Shown here in pieces: positions 1 to 11,384 of a stretch of 64,000 nt of DNA (its first letter is position 1; each line of letters opens with the position of its first letter). The position numbers were made by a program, and so were the translations under genes. This DNA comes from Topomyia yanbarensis (lineage: Eukaryota > Arthropoda > Insecta > Diptera > Culicidae): contig NC_080671.1 in NCBI RefSeq assembly GCF_030247195.1, positions 431,520,539-431,584,538 on the forward strand. The letters run 5' to 3'. The notes beneath the pieces are model-generated. The model was not told the DNA's origin and searched no databases. It was given only the letters and a program-made list of their open reading frames with translations.

Positions 1-195
1 AATGTTTTCCGGCAATGTATTTAGCAATCCGAGTTCCTTGGGATGATCTTCGGAGACATTTGTGTTATCTTCGAGAAATGGTTTCAGATCGAGCGGATTC
101 AAATCGTAGGAAAATGTTGTAACTTCCTGCTTAATTTCGACTGGCACTTCATTATTTCCAGTACACTGTGCATTTAACTCTCCGGAATGCTCCAT
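1..195 (-). CDS. N-terminal part of a probable zinc-finger gene (runs off window)
   Basis: An open frame of 65 codons starts at the ATG complementary to 193-195 and stays open to the window edge. It begins MEHSGELNAQ and includes an acidic stretch with the V-E-I-K-Q-E-V motif, a typical SUMO-acceptor shape common in the leaders of insect C2H2 proteins. A splice acceptor (TATATTGCAG) ends at 211, 15 nt upstream of the ATG, the same layout as the other zinc-finger genes here. No finger lies inside the window, so the family call is inference from leader style and neighbourhood. The rest of the gene lies to the left. Confidence 0.55.
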   Translation of the reverse strand, partial: MEHSGELNAQCTGNNEVPVEIKQEVTTFSYDLNPLDLKPFLEDNTNVSEDHPKELGLLNTLPENI

Positions 196-515
196 TTTAA
201 GTGATCACTTCTGCAATATATTATATTGTATATAAATATATACAAGTGTTTATCGTCTACATACAATCTTTATTTATATTCCTAAATTTTCGCTCCTAAT
301 GTTAATTGTTAACTCTAACCAAAACTACTTTTCCTTGATTTGATGTACAGTGTAAACTAACAGATTTTCGTACACAATAAAACTACAAATTACTACAAAT
401 TAATTTTAGTGCTTTGAATTTTTCGTGGGAGATTTTGTTTAATAACTTTTGCTCATAAGTTTGAAGAATAGGGTTACCAGTTTAATATAGAAGATCTGAC
501 AGCTGAAGAGGGACC
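196..515. other. upstream flank of the left-edge gene, no feature seen
   Basis: AT-rich sequence containing the upstream intron of the left-edge gene. No repeat family or coding frame was recognised. Confidence 0.4.
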
Positions 516-731
516 CCAATTTTAGGCTCGAATCAAAACTCGTCGAAATATCAATTGACAAACCTAAAAATATAAAATGGGGTCCATATTATTGGCTCGA
601 ATCAAAACTCGTCGAAATGTCAATTGAAAGGTTCATCCGGATTGTTCATTTGCTGGCGTTACTACTTTTATTTTGTGCCCACCACCCAATGTGGCTACGC
701 CACATCGCTTTTGCGCGTGCTGTCCGTAACC
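516..731 (+). repeat. family A fragments (GGCTCGAATC repeat)
   Basis: Two partial copies of the family A end, each containing GGCTCGAATCAAAACTCGTC, lie next to each other at 530 and 594. The second continues into the A body as far as the GTGGCTACGCCACATC stretch and is cut at about 731 by a family B element. Confidence 0.7.
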
Positions 732-1068
732 ATAAATAACCTACAGAATAAGTTCTTTTAACTTAAATTTAAGTACTTTTGAGCTGTGCGTCGCTTTCGC
801 ACTTATTAGTGTTGTCAAAAACAAAACGAGAGTTTCGACTCAGTCGAGGTCTTCCGTGCAGTAAGGTACTTTAAGTTGTTTGGGGTACACTCAAAATTAG
901 GTAAATTCAACTTAAATTTAAGTAAATTAAACTCAAGGTTGAGTTACTATTTTTGCCGTAATTAAATGGAAACTACCTTCAACACGGTTTACCTAATTTT
1001 ACCTTCCTGCACGATACCACGAGATTGAGTCAAAAGTACTGAATTTTAGATAGTTTTTCGGTGGCGTG
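732..1068 (+). mobile_element. family B MITE, TA-flanked on the right (copy 1)
   Basis: About 337 bp. It matches the element at 13489-15628 closely once that copy's insertion is removed. The right end reads inward as CACGCCACCGAAAAACTA and is followed by TA. The subterminal AGTACTTTTGACTCA motif sits 28 nt from this end. The left end is eroded. It is a probable non-autonomous relative of the 7.3-kb transposon at 39228. Confidence 0.65.
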
Positions 1069-1324
1069 TAGGGATAGCAACTACCCGGTCACGCTGCAAG
1101 CAGAAAGTTAGCAAAAGTTGAGCAAAGCGAAATTGATGCCGGCAGAGTTTCTGCGAGCATTTTGCGCGATTTGTGCGGGGCCCATATCATTGGCTCGAAT
1201 CAAAACTCGTCGAAATGTCAATTGATGATAGGTTCATCCGGAGTGTTCATTTGTGTTTACATTTTGCTAGCGTTGCCAATTTTATTTTGTGTCCACCACC
1301 ATTTTCGAGCATAAGTGAACGGCT

Positions 1325-1916
1325 GGATGTTGTTGGCTCGAATCAAAACTTGTCGAAAGTAAACAAAGTTAATTTCATATCGTCAACCTGGTGAAATCGT
1401 CAGAATTCAACGGGGTGCTGAAGCGTTGCCAGAAATTTTTTATTTCCAGATTAAATATTACTAAACTTCCCAGTTTAATTCAGCCGGAATGCTGGCTGGT
1501 TCTAATTCGTATTCCGGCTCCAGTGACACAACCGATTCAAGTTAGAATGTTTAAGGGGTACCATTTCGATGCGGCTTAGCCGCATAACCGAGGCCTAGGA
1601 ACCGAAGCGGCGCAAAGCTGCTGAGGATCCGCCGGGCGAGGTGACCACCGACCCTCCGTCGGAAGCAAGCGAACCTGTGATCCACTCGTTTGCCCGGCTT
1701 ACTCAAACATAGGGGCTATCCCTAGTTTAAGTCCGACTGAGCGGTAGCGAAGTCGAACAGCACGCGCAAAACCGATGTGGCGTAGCCACATTAGGTGGTG
1801 GACACAAAATAAAATTGGCAACGCTAGCAAAATGTAAACACAAATGAACACTCCGGATGAACCTATCGTCAATTGACATTTCGACGAGTTTTTATTAGAG
1901 CCAATAATATGGGCCC
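1325..1916 (-). mobile_element. family A MITE, about 590 bp (inverted copy)
   Basis: Nearly the reverse complement of 5519-6112. It ends in GGGCCC at 1911-1916. The middle is unusually GC-rich (about 1570-1800) and contains a GTGGCTACGCCACATC-type palindrome and part of a family D foldback arm. Confidence 0.75.
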
Positions 1917-2545
1917 TAAGTGAACTGCGTAATCTATATCTGGTGCACTTTTAATCGATAATCCCTCTCAGAGCCAGCATAGAAATAAAATTCACTTTGC
2001 TTCTGAAACCGAACATACCTGAAAGCGCTGCGTCGAGAGAACGAATGGAAACGAACTAAAAATTTCATTTATCGAAACGGGCATGAATTGAATTTCGTTT
2101 TCTTTCAAGTTCATGCAGCGATGTCAATTTTTTAAGCTCTGATTACGAGTCGTTTCCGATCAACTTGCAGGAATGAGTTCAGCCATAACTCTAAGTCCAG
2201 TTGGAATTCCGGCTGGATTCTGCAAGAATTCAGGCTCTAGTGACGCAACCGAGTCTAGTACAACCAGTAGGAATTTCGGCTGATTTTATTGAGGAGCATC
2301 TCAATTTTACTCAGAAGCATCTCAATTTTTTAAATAAATTTAGATAATACTGCAGTGATTAAATATAATACCGTGTTGCTCAAAAATTACCATTGGGTAG
2401 GACTAATAAGGTTACTTCAATTACATGTTCATCAGCCTTGGTTCAAAAATAGCAGCATATTTGGTAAATCTCCCCGCTTCCTGCTTCTCACCAGTAGAAG
2501 CAAACTGAAGAAGTCATTAATTCTCTAAATAATAAAATTTGGCAT
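1917..2545. other. unassigned DNA with a decayed family D arm
   Basis: A degraded family D foldback (GGAATTCCGGCTGG, then GACGCAACCGA) lies at about 2198-2285. Nothing else was recognised. Confidence 0.4.
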
Positions 2546-3840
2546 TAGGGTTGCCACCCTTCCGGGTTTGACCCGGAGACACCGGTTTTTGAGGGCAATC
2601 TCCGGACCTCCGTGTTTTACATTGATTTCTCCGGGTCCGCTCTAGAGTTAAGAGTTATTTGCATGACAAACCCTTTGTTTCAAGACGGTCAAGATGCCAA
2701 GAATTCGTTCGGAATTCGTTTGAAAAACAAATCAATTTGCCCATCATTTTAGAAAAAAAAAATCTCGCCTTTTGCTAAAATTTATTATTTTACATCCCAC
2801 AAAACCGCTAAAATGGTTTAAAAAAATTAAATTCATTTAATTTCACTAAATCACCTCACTGTTGCTGATGCTTATAAGCAGCTGCTGCTTGATAGGATGG
2901 CGGTTGGTTTAATTCAGTCGGCCATGTCAACATTTAACGATTTCTTCTCGAGTTAACGTTTGCTCACAAAGAACAGACGTCCATCTTCAGCATTCAACTT
3001 GTGTAAAATCTCTAACGGTTTCGAAGGTAGTTGGGATAGCCAAACCAGATGCGCTACTGTCGTCATGTTTTTTTGTGACTTCCAGCATGAATTCCAGCTT
3101 AAATACATGGACCGATAGAGTCGGAATCGAAACTGTTCCGGAATGGATTTGACGGATAATTGGGATAGGTTGGTGTGGCGGCGCTAGTGTTTATCGTATA
3201 TTAATTCAAATGTTTACACACGTTTTTTAAATATTTTTGTTCGATCATGGATGTCTGTTCTCTGTAGTCTGATGTTTCTTTAGTGGACCTTTGATACTGG
3301 CTACGGAGGTGAGCTTTGCTCCTTTGCAGGTATCTCCCTAGCGAAAATCTGGATTCTTCGCTCCGCAGTGTGATTCCCAGGCAGTGTTAATATCCTGCTT
3401 CTCTGCTCTTTCTGTTAGCAGTGTTGGAGGGCTATGCTCGTTCGGCCTATCCTACACAGCGAGAGTCGATGGTGCTTTTGTATTCTTTGCGATTAGCCGA
3501 GGAAGTGAAATTCTATACCAAACTAAACCTACAAAACCATTACAATTGTTAAAAATTTACAGCGTAATGTGAACTGCTCTGAATCGCGGTGCGCATTATA
3601 CTTTGTAAATATGAGTTCATTTTGGTAATAATCCAATCAACCAGCTCTGAATTGATATCCCGACTAGTTTCAGAAGGAACTAATGAGGGCATACTTATCA
3701 CTTTTAACTCATTGGTTAATAAGAAGCGATAAATGTCACATTTCTGTTTGATTCCAGTGAATACTCATATGTTCCTTGAAGTCTACTACCAGGTCATTGA
3801 AAATCTCCGGGTCAAAGCCTTGCCAGAGGTGGTAACCCTA
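2546..3840. mobile_element. hAT-like non-autonomous element with 8-bp TSD
   Basis: The inverted ends TAGGGTTGCCACC and TAGGGTTACCACC are flanked by TTTGGCAT on both sides (2538-2545 and 3841-3848). An 8-bp TSD with a TAGGGTTGCCA-type end is typical of hAT elements. A family G copy (2965-3266) is nested within it. No transposase was recognised. Confidence 0.7.
2965..3266 (+). mobile_element. family G MITE, internally deleted
   Basis: It begins CACAAAGAACAGACGTCCAT and ends ATGGATGTCTGTTCTCTGTA. Compared with the 417-bp copies at 14991 and 21322 it lacks about 115 bp, including much of the central CCGGAACC foldback. Confidence 0.8.
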
Positions 3841-4735
3841 TTTGGCATAATGCTGAATTGTTTGTTAATCTTGAAAAATCACTAGTAATTCCATTTGTAC
3901 TAATTTTATTATTTGCGTTTATGAAATTATTCTATTTGCATTCTACAATAACATTTAAACGTCAAAATTCAGTAACATTCGGTTTCAATTAATTATTCAA
4001 CAAAAATACAATGCGTGCATACAATTGTACGTTTTAGTACACTAATCCATAAGAATTATGAAATAATTCACCAATACGCATAATACATTGCATTTCGTGA
4101 ACAATACACAAATACGTTTTTAATGCGCTAATACGTAAGAATTATGAAAGAAATAATCAATACTCATCAATACACAAAATACATGTCATTTCGTGAAAAA
4201 TACACAAATACTTCTCTGAATACGTTAGCCTGAATCGAAAATACTAGAGTGAGTCGCCCCTCGGCGCCAGGTTGACGATATGAAATGAACTTTGTTTACT
4301 TTCGACAAGTTTTGATTCAAGCCAACACCATGGGCCCTTTGCGCGAGAATTCTGGCCATGAATTCGCTCAAATGCAACAACTGTTTCTGACAGAAGCGGT
4401 TAAACCAACCGATGCTGCTCACTTTTATCCAGAATCCAGTAAGAAAGGTACGGCCAAGATCTCTGCACGCTTCCTACCACATCTTTGTCAGATGTTTTGC
4501 TCGATTCGTGCTAAATTCTACCAGGTAGGAATTGCCAGGATCTTTGCACAGTTTATGTCCGAGTTATGCCAGAGTTTTGCTCGGTTCCTGCCAAAATTTG
4601 CCAGAAAACTCGAGCAAAACCGAGTTCGCGCTAGCTCAATTAACCCGACATGACACGCGCAGAAATCTGACAGGGTTGCCAAACCAAGACTTACAGAAAT
4701 CTAGCAGAGCGGTCTCTGCCAGAAAATTTGCTGTT

Positions 4736-5518
4736 TGAGGAAGCCGGGCACCTCATCGAAATGGTACCCCCTAAACATTCTAACTAGAATCGGTTGTGTC
4801 ACCGGAGCCGGAATACGAATTAGAACCAGCCAGCATTCTGGCTGAGATTAACTGGGAAGTTTAGTAAAATTTAATCTGGAAAATAAAATTTTCTGGCAAC
4901 GTCCCAGCACCCCGTTGAATTAGGATTTACGCTAACCGACAGAACCTAACAAAATAAGCCGGATGAACTTCGTTTGACAATTCTCGGTGGTTTCTTTATA
5001 TGGGAGTTATGTGAGTTCGAATGTAACAGATGAGCACCCGTTGCACTTGCACTCACGCAACTGACAAAGTAAACAAACCACCAAGAAATCTTGAGCGTTT
5101 TTTCAAAACGTCATATCTGCAATGAGTTACTCTCTGTTTATACTTTTTCTTTCGATTTTTACGGCGTCACTATAACACTTTTCACTTATTTTACAGTACA
5201 GATCGAAAGACGGTGGTTTTAACTAGCATATTATGCAAAGAGCTAATAAGGGAGGGATAAATGTTAAAGTGACCGAATTATTGGCCGGATGTTGTTGGCT
5301 CGAATCAAAACTTGTCGAAAGCAAACAAAGTTCATTTCATATCGTCAACCTGGCGCTCAGGTGGTAAAATCGTTAGAATTGAGTTCTACAAGATGACGAC
5401 ACGAATGAACTCACAATGAATGAAGTTCATGTTCATGACAATTCTTGAGCGTTTTTTCAAAACGTCATATCTGCAATGAGTTACTCTCTTTGTTTACTTT
5501 CTCTTCTGTTAATAATTC
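4736..5518. other. mixed repeat debris
   Basis: Contains a family A/D fragment at about 4755-4925, a family A end at 5288-5360 and a locally repeated piece around 5110 and 5460 (AACGTCATATCTGCAATGAG). No coding feature was recognised. Confidence 0.5.
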
Positions 5519-6112
5519 GGGCCCATATTATTGGCTCGAATCAAAACTCGTCGAAATGTCAATTGACGATAGGTTCATCCGGAGTGTTCATTTGTGTTTA
5601 CATTTTGCTAGCGTTGCCAATTTTATTTTGTGTCCACCACCCAATGTGGCTACGCCACATCGCTTTTGCGCGTGCTGTCCGACTTCGCTACCGCTCAGTC
5701 GGACTTAAACTAGGGATAGCCCCTATGTTTGAGTAAGCCGGGCAAACGAGTGGGTCACAGGTTCGCTTGCTTCCGACGGCGGGTCGGTGGCCACCTCGCC
5801 CGGCGGATCCTCAGCGGCTTTGCGCCGCTTCGGTTCCTAGGCCTCGATTATGCGGCTAGGCCGCATCGAAATGGTACCCCTTGAACATTCTAACTTGAAT
5901 CGGTTGTGTCACTGGAGCCGGAATACGAATTAGAACCAGCCAGCATTCCGGCTGAGTTAAACTGGGAAGTTTAGTAAAATTTAATCTGGAAATAAAATTT
6001 TTTTGGCAACGCTCCAGCACTCCGTTGATTTCACCACCTGGGCGCCAGGTTGACGATATGAAATGAACTTTGTTTACTTTCGACAAGTTTTGATTCGAGC
6101 CAACAACATCCA
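5519..6112 (+). mobile_element. family A MITE, about 594 bp (direct copy)
   Basis: It begins GGGCCCATATTATTGGCTCG and ends in the inverted counterpart CGAGCCAACAACATCC. It mirrors 1325-1916 across its whole length, including the GC-rich core and the family D-like arm near 5890-5970. Confidence 0.75.
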
Positions 6113-6417
6113 GCCGCCCAAATGAGCACTCCGGACAGGTATCTGGCATCCCTATCTCTACATACAGAGTTTGACAATAGGCAACATCGTTTTTCCACCG
6201 ATCGATGGGGGTCAGTTTGACAACGTCAAAATCGCTTAAAATGTCATCAACAAACAATAGTAGCAATAAACAAAAGAAAACAATGAACACTTTAACTGAT
6301 TTGATGTAAACTAAAGTGCTCCTCGTTCGTATTTAAAATTAATTTCGTTCATTTTGTTACAAGCAAAGTTCTTATGTTGGCTACGAAAATATGACGTCAC
6401 GTCACCCTCTTGACCGG

Positions 6418-6532
6418 AAGAACCTATCGTGAAGTGACATTTCGACGAGTTTAGATTCGAGCCAATAATATGGGCCACGTGTCAATTGGCATTTCGACGA
6501 AATTTGATTCGAGCCATAAATAGATGCCCCTG
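6418..6532. repeat. family A terminal fragments upstream of a zinc-finger gene
   Basis: Two short family A ends (each with ATTTCGACGA then GATTCGAGCCA) lie about 200-300 bp upstream of the intron-containing leader of the gene at 6816. Confidence 0.6.
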
Positions 6533-6739
6533 ACGTCAAACGACAACGCAAACAAAATAAAAAAGATTCATCGTATTTATTTGCAATGTGTTGTTTTGGA
6601 AAAAAGTATCGGTTTGTGTTTTGTAGTATGTGAATAAATTGGACGGTTACCGGAAACCTGGCAATTCAGTTCGGATCCTTAACATTTCTTTAGATGCGTC
6701 GAGAATTTGAATAAAAGTTCAAAATTATTCAACGAAGAG

Positions 6740-6797
6740 GTAAATGCTAAAATATTTGATAAAAAGAATCTAATTTGCTTCATAAATCAAATCCTAG
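6740..6797 (+). other. 5' UTR intron of the zinc-finger gene at 6816
   Basis: AACGAAGAG|GTAAATG donor and AAATCCTAG acceptor, 58 nt, ending 18 nt before the ATG. Confidence 0.6.
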
Positions 6798-6815
6798 GCC
6801 AAAACTATTACAATA

Positions 6816-8381
6816 ATGGAGTTAGAAGATACATCCATAGTCAGTGAAATCAGTATTAAAAGCGAAGCTTACCACTTCGACACAGATGATACGAACAACA
6901 GCGCATCGGAAAAACTCGGAATTGGATCTTTGAATCTGTTACCGAATGGAACAGCAAAAACTGACTCGCACAGTGAATTCGTAACTGATCCTGCTAATCT
7001 AATAGAACTGGAATCAAATCGTACAACTCAATATAATTATAAATGTGGCATTTGCGACAAAATGTACAAGCGTCACGATGAGTACGATAACCATCTTCTC
7101 CTGCATACAGCAGGACCGAAACCGTTTAAATGTGACGTTTGTGGCAAAGGATTCAACTGGAAGAACTATCGCGACCAACATCAACGAAGTCACAGAGAAG
7201 AAAAGCACTATAAATGTGACTTTTGTGATTCTGCATTCGTCCATAAATTTAAGCTATTATTGCACATGCGAGTGCACAATATTGTACGGCCGTTCCAGTG
7301 CGATATTTGTGGGAAAGCCTTTAAAACCCCCAATAATTTAAAGGGACATAAGGCAATACATTCAGTCGACAGGTACAAGTGTAAATATTGCGGAGAGAAA
7401 TTTGAATCAATTGGTAAATTGTCCGTGCATAAGCACACACACGAAGAAAAAACTTTTCAATGTGAACAATGTGGCAAAAAATTCCTCAGCGACAAAAGAC
7501 TGAATAGGCACTTGGTAGCTCATAATGAAAATACATGTAATATTTGTGGCAAAACATTTCGACATCGTCATCAAATCGATAATCACCTGGTCCTTCATAC
7601 CGCAGGACTGAAACCGTTCAAATGTACCGTGTGTGGGAAAGGATTTAGTTGGAAGAGCTATCGTGATGTACACCAACGCAGTCACGAGGATAAGCAGCAT
7701 AAATGTACCGATTGCGATGTAGCGTTTATTCATAAATATCAACTTATTATGCACATGAGAATTCACAGCAGTGAACGACCGTTCCAGTGCGATATCTGTG
7801 GGAAAGCCTTTAAAACGCCCAATAATTTAAAGGGACATAAGGCAATACATTCAGACGACCGGTATAAGTGTGAAGTATGCGGAAAACAATTCGATTCGAT
7901 TGGTAATCTAACCGTGCATAAGCACACTCATGACGACAAAACTCACGAATGTGAACAATGCGGTAAGAAGTTCCTCAGCAACAGAAACCTGAGCAGACAC
8001 TTGGTGAGTCATGTCGGAACGCGGAGCTGCAAATGTGATATCTGTGGCAAGGGATTTAATTCGAAAGACGAATTGAAACAGCACCTTCGCTCGCATAACC
8101 GTTCTTACGATTGCAGCATATGCGAGAAATCATTCAAAAGCTTTGATGATCTAAACGATCACATAGGGACTCATGATACCGAATGGCCTTTCAAATGTGA
8201 GCTTTGCGCAAAGAATTTTTCGAAAAAGACATACCTAGTGCGGCATGCTAAGCGACACGACCGGATGAAAAAGTCGCTTGAATGTCGGGTATGTGGCAAA
8301 GTTTATCGAAACATTCGTTGTTTAGAGAAACACCTGGATAAACATAAGGATACTGCACAGCCGGTCCAAGAAATAATATAA
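6816..8381 (+). CDS. C2H2 zinc-finger protein, 521 aa, 16 fingers
   Basis: Probable nuclear DNA-binding protein. Residues 1-72 form an acidic leader (MELEDTSIVSEISIKSEAYH) and sixteen C2H2 fingers follow to about residue 510. Fingers 1-6 and 7-12 are an internal duplication: finger 4 and finger 10 are identical (FQCDICGKAFKTPNNLKGHK) and the others align one to one. Linkers are mostly non-canonical rather than TGEKP. A 58-nt intron (6740 GT to 6797 AG) precedes the ATG by 18 nt, so the leader has a noncoding first exon. The 521-residue frame has no interruption. No orthologue can be named from the sequence alone; the target DNA is unknown. Confidence 0.93.
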   Translation: MELEDTSIVSEISIKSEAYHFDTDDTNNSASEKLGIGSLNLLPNGTAKTDSHSEFVTDPANLIELESNRTTQYNYKCGICDKMYKRHDEYDNHLLLHTAGPKPFKCDVCGKGFNWKNYRDQHQRSHREEKHYKCDFCDSAFVHKFKLLLHMRVHNIVRPFQCDICGKAFKTPNNLKGHKAIHSVDRYKCKYCGEKFESIGKLSVHKHTHEEKTFQCEQCGKKFLSDKRLNRHLVAHNENTCNICGKTFRHRHQIDNHLVLHTAGLKPFKCTVCGKGFSWKSYRDVHQRSHEDKQHKCTDCDVAFIHKYQLIMHMRIHSSERPFQCDICGKAFKTPNNLKGHKAIHSDDRYKCEVCGKQFDSIGNLTVHKHTHDDKTHECEQCGKKFLSNRNLSRHLVSHVGTRSCKCDICGKGFNSKDELKQHLRSHNRSYDCSICEKSFKSFDDLNDHIGTHDTEWPFKCELCAKNFSKKTYLVRHAKRHDRMKKSLECRVCGKVYRNIRCLEKHLDKHKDTAQPVQEII

Positions 8382-10128
8382 TTAATTTCGTTGTAAGAAC
8401 AACGTACAACAGATAAGGGCGCAAGCGCCACCCATCTCTCAAAGCTTGTTTCGAGATATAAGAGAAAATCGAAAATATAGTTATATAACATTAATAGAAT
8501 ACGTTTTTTCTGGAACATATTTCAAGCGCTTTTTTCATTACATCATATCTAACAGAAAAGTCGGGGGGAAGGGGAGGAGTTGCTTCTCTAATCTTCCGGT
8601 CATCACATCGCATGCTTTGGTATTGTTAGTATGAATAACAAACATGAAGATGTGACACAAGGCGCCAACAGCGCACTAAAATCCTGTCAATCCTATTTTT
8701 CATTGGATTGTCTGCTCTAAATATATCACCAGGGGACCATTCATAAATGATGTTGGATATTGACAATAGGGGAAGAGCGTCACGTAACGAGATAAAAACT
8801 AAAAATGAATTTTAGACGTATCAGCGGATCAGGGATAAAAAACGAACAACATTGCTTATGAATGGCCCCCACACAAAGAATATTCCATAACGAATATCAC
8901 GTAACATCGGTGACAGAGCATTGGGATCAAGGCCAAGTCCCCCCTGGGTCGTGCAAAACTGAGAAGCAACATCAATTTAGGCACAGATAGCAGACGTCCA
9001 TTTATTTTCATTTTGTTTTGTTTTGTCTTCATTTGTTTCTCCTGCTATGATGTCTAAATCGATCGAGCGTGACGACCAAGGAAACGGAAAGCCAGTGGCC
9101 CAAACTGACCAGGAACAGGAGGGAGGACTACGAACAAGGGAACGGACAACAGAGGAGAAATCGTTTACCTATTTATTATAACTACGATACTAATCATAAT
9201 TATTTTGCTTTTCTTGTTTCGTTTCAGCAAACCAAAATCTATACGGACTAGCACATACGAAGAGTTAGGCTTTGTAGGTTCTCATCTTGACATAGTCTAG
9301 ATGGGCGGATGAACGTCTGCCAGGGGGTGGGCTGAGAAATGACAATGACACTGTACGAGAGGGCGCTGGGCCTGTGGCCTTCGACTGGCATGGTCCATTC
9401 TCATTGATTGGGAAGTCTTCTTGGCTGGTTGGTAAATATGTGCTCCTACTTGCAAGTTGATCAATTCGCTTGGGTGGGGGACATGTGGATCCTACTATAA
9501 GGTGCATTCTAGAGTCTATGTATGAGTAAAAACAAGTTTTAGAATTATTTCATCTCTTTGTTTCGAAATGCACATCGTTTGATAAACAAATTCAACGATC
9601 GACAAAAGGTTTGTTTTCAAAATATAATAGGAGTCATTTAAAGTGCTGCCTTTGGAAACGGTTGCCAAATTCTAGTGTTGAAATCATCGTAAAGGGAGTG
9701 TTGCCGTTTTGACTGATTTTCACTCTGCGTCTCTTTCACTATTCTCTTTGACAAATCTTATTCGCCCATTTGCAAATTTAATATGGAAATGCTTTTTACG
9801 CCGGGGCGAAGAACAACAAATTTTCCCCTCCGGCAAGCACTGCGAAAGCCACATTTGATTTTTGTTTTCTAGCGACACTGCAGGGCGAAATTGAGAGTCA
9901 TCAAAACAAGAGGGCGACTCGAAAATGGCTTAATCAACGTTTGATAACATTTTTCAATTTTATCAACGAAAACGTTATTATATAAAACATTTTAGTTATG
10001 CTTCCGAAAACTAGTATTGTTTTAAAGTATTTCAATACATTTAAAAGCGCAGTATGCAAACACTGTTAAAATACGATTCAATTTTCTAAAGCGAATTTTC
10101 AAAGCTATTTCGACACAGATCTTTCAAT
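8382..10128. other. mostly unassigned intergenic DNA
   Basis: No repeat with clear ends was found. Two coding-like stretches stand out: a short frame starting ATGATGTCTAAATCG at about 9047 (MMSKSIERDDQGNGKPVAQT, stops after about 43 codons), and an antisense frame at 9265-9507 listed separately. The segment reading CTGGGCCTGTGGCCTTCGAC near 9366 recurs almost exactly near 17367. Confidence 0.4.
9265..9507 (-). pseudogene. possible gene fragment, 80 codons, unknown
   Basis: Open frame with protein-like composition: Pro- and Ser-rich, ending ...SSAHLDYVKMRTYKA, with a Y-V-K-M (YxxM) motif. There is no start context or splice site that would make it a gene. Its sequence around SKATGPAPSRTV recurs on the same strand near 17340-17390, so it may be a dispersed repeat carrying a piece of coding sequence. 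Confidence 0.25.
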
Positions 10129-10985
10129 AGGGCCAAAGTCGCAATGTACTCAAATGGAGAAAAATCAGTTTCAATATACGGCGATGCTTTTCTAAATGTA
10201 GTTTTTATTGTAGGTATAAATTACTTTATGACCATGTTTTTCCGGAAGCATCTATGCTTAAACCTTATGACAATATAACAAAGAATTTAATTCCTATGTA
10301 CTTTTAGTGGGTAGAAACTAAAAAAATGCTTACGCCCAATTTGCATCCCAGTCGTGATTTCGCCCTTCAGCAAACACCATTTGCGGAAGGGCTAAACGGT
10401 GTACATAATTTTCATAAGGGCGCGGTAAAAGGGTTAAACTGACTCTGTCTTGCTGGGTAGGGCTGGGTAAATGGGCGAGCTTGACAGTATACTTTTTAAT
10501 AGGGCTCAGCAAATGGGCGCATAGAAACCCAATGTAAATGATAGGGCGCGTGCATCTTTTCTTCGAATTTCATGAAAATATCGAAATATTCGAATGTTTA
10601 TGTGCAACAACTATCGAGTAGACATGATCCTAGTAGATATTGCTTATCATTTATATAATAGAACCGCCGTTTAAAGAATAATTTTGTGAATAATAACCGT
10701 ACGCCCGGTTCTGTCAAAAAATGTAAGTTTAGCCTTTTTATTCCATATGAGAAGAAGGGCCTAAATCGAAATCTCGAAGAAAATGCATGTTTCGCCGTTT
10801 TGTTTTCTTTAATTATAAATCGAACTAAAAACCATTTTAACTAATTTTCACCTCAATCTTGTAGTATTTTTGTCGCATAATGTCATAATAGCGAAAACGC
10901 AGTTTGTTTACATTTGCGATTTAAGCCCTAATGAAAGATCTATGTCGATTTTTCTCGATTCAACATCATTGCGACTTCGGCCCTT
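10129..10985. mobile_element. element with imperfect long inverted ends
   Basis: The left end AGGGCCAAAGTCGCAATG and the right end, read inward AGGGCCGAAGTCGCAATG, are inverted, and similarity continues inward to a GARAAAAATC motif. About 857 bp, AT-rich, no coding frame. No clear target duplication was found. Confidence 0.45.
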
Positions 10986-11384
10986 TGGTCGATTCATGAT
11001 CGAATTTCTATGAGAGAAAATAATTCCGTGACGTCTTTTACGAACCTGATTTCTTTATTTACATTCGGAAGAGGTAATCAAGATGATTATTTCAAAACAG
11101 CGTAATAATTTAATATAAATACAAACAAGTTGATTCGTAATTTTGGAGTATCATAAAAGGATTACAAATTGTGCCGAATGTAAAATGCGTGATTTGATTT
11201 GAGTGCGCTTCTAGTGTGAACCTTTTTTTCTCCCGTCACTCTTGAAACATCTTTCGCATAAAAAAAGTTTGTCGTTAATTTTTAAATACATTTAGTTTTG
11301 TGATTATCATTTTCCACTTCGCATTTAACAAAAGCGGGATTGACTTCGATTGATTATTTCTGACAGCATAGCATCTAACTGATA

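Larger units (their letters stand above)
1178..4337 (+). mobile_element. family A composite element, 3160 bp, 8-bp target duplication
   Basis: The ends are inverted: GGGCCCATATCATTGGCTCG on the left, and on the right, read inward, GGGCCCATGGTGTTGGCTTG followed by AATCAAAACTTGTCGAAA. The flanking 8 bp are TTTGTGCG (1170-1177) and TTTGCGCG (4338-4345). The interior holds a second, inverted A copy (1325-1916), a hAT-like element (2546-3840) and unassigned AT-rich DNA, so this is an old insertion filled by later ones. No transposase frame was seen. Confidence 0.6.
1084..4735 (+). mobile_element. family C element, copy 1, split by a 3.2-kb insertion
   Basis: The left piece (1084-1177) begins CCCGGTCACGCTGC and the right piece (4338-4735) resumes in register. 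They are separated by the family A element at 1178-4337, which duplicated 8 bp of family C (TTTGTGCG/TTTGCGCG). The 3' end is truncated just before the expected CTCACTGGG. Confidence 0.7.

Noticed and set aside
1560..1830. GC-rich stretch as a CpG-type promoter or RNA gene
   Set aside because: The same stretch lies at 5640-5870 in another copy of family A, so it belongs to the repeat.
7014..8096. Antisense and shifted frames of 60-120 codons over zinc-finger genes
   Set aside because: Regular Cys/His codon spacing creates shadow frames; the sense frames carry the fingers.
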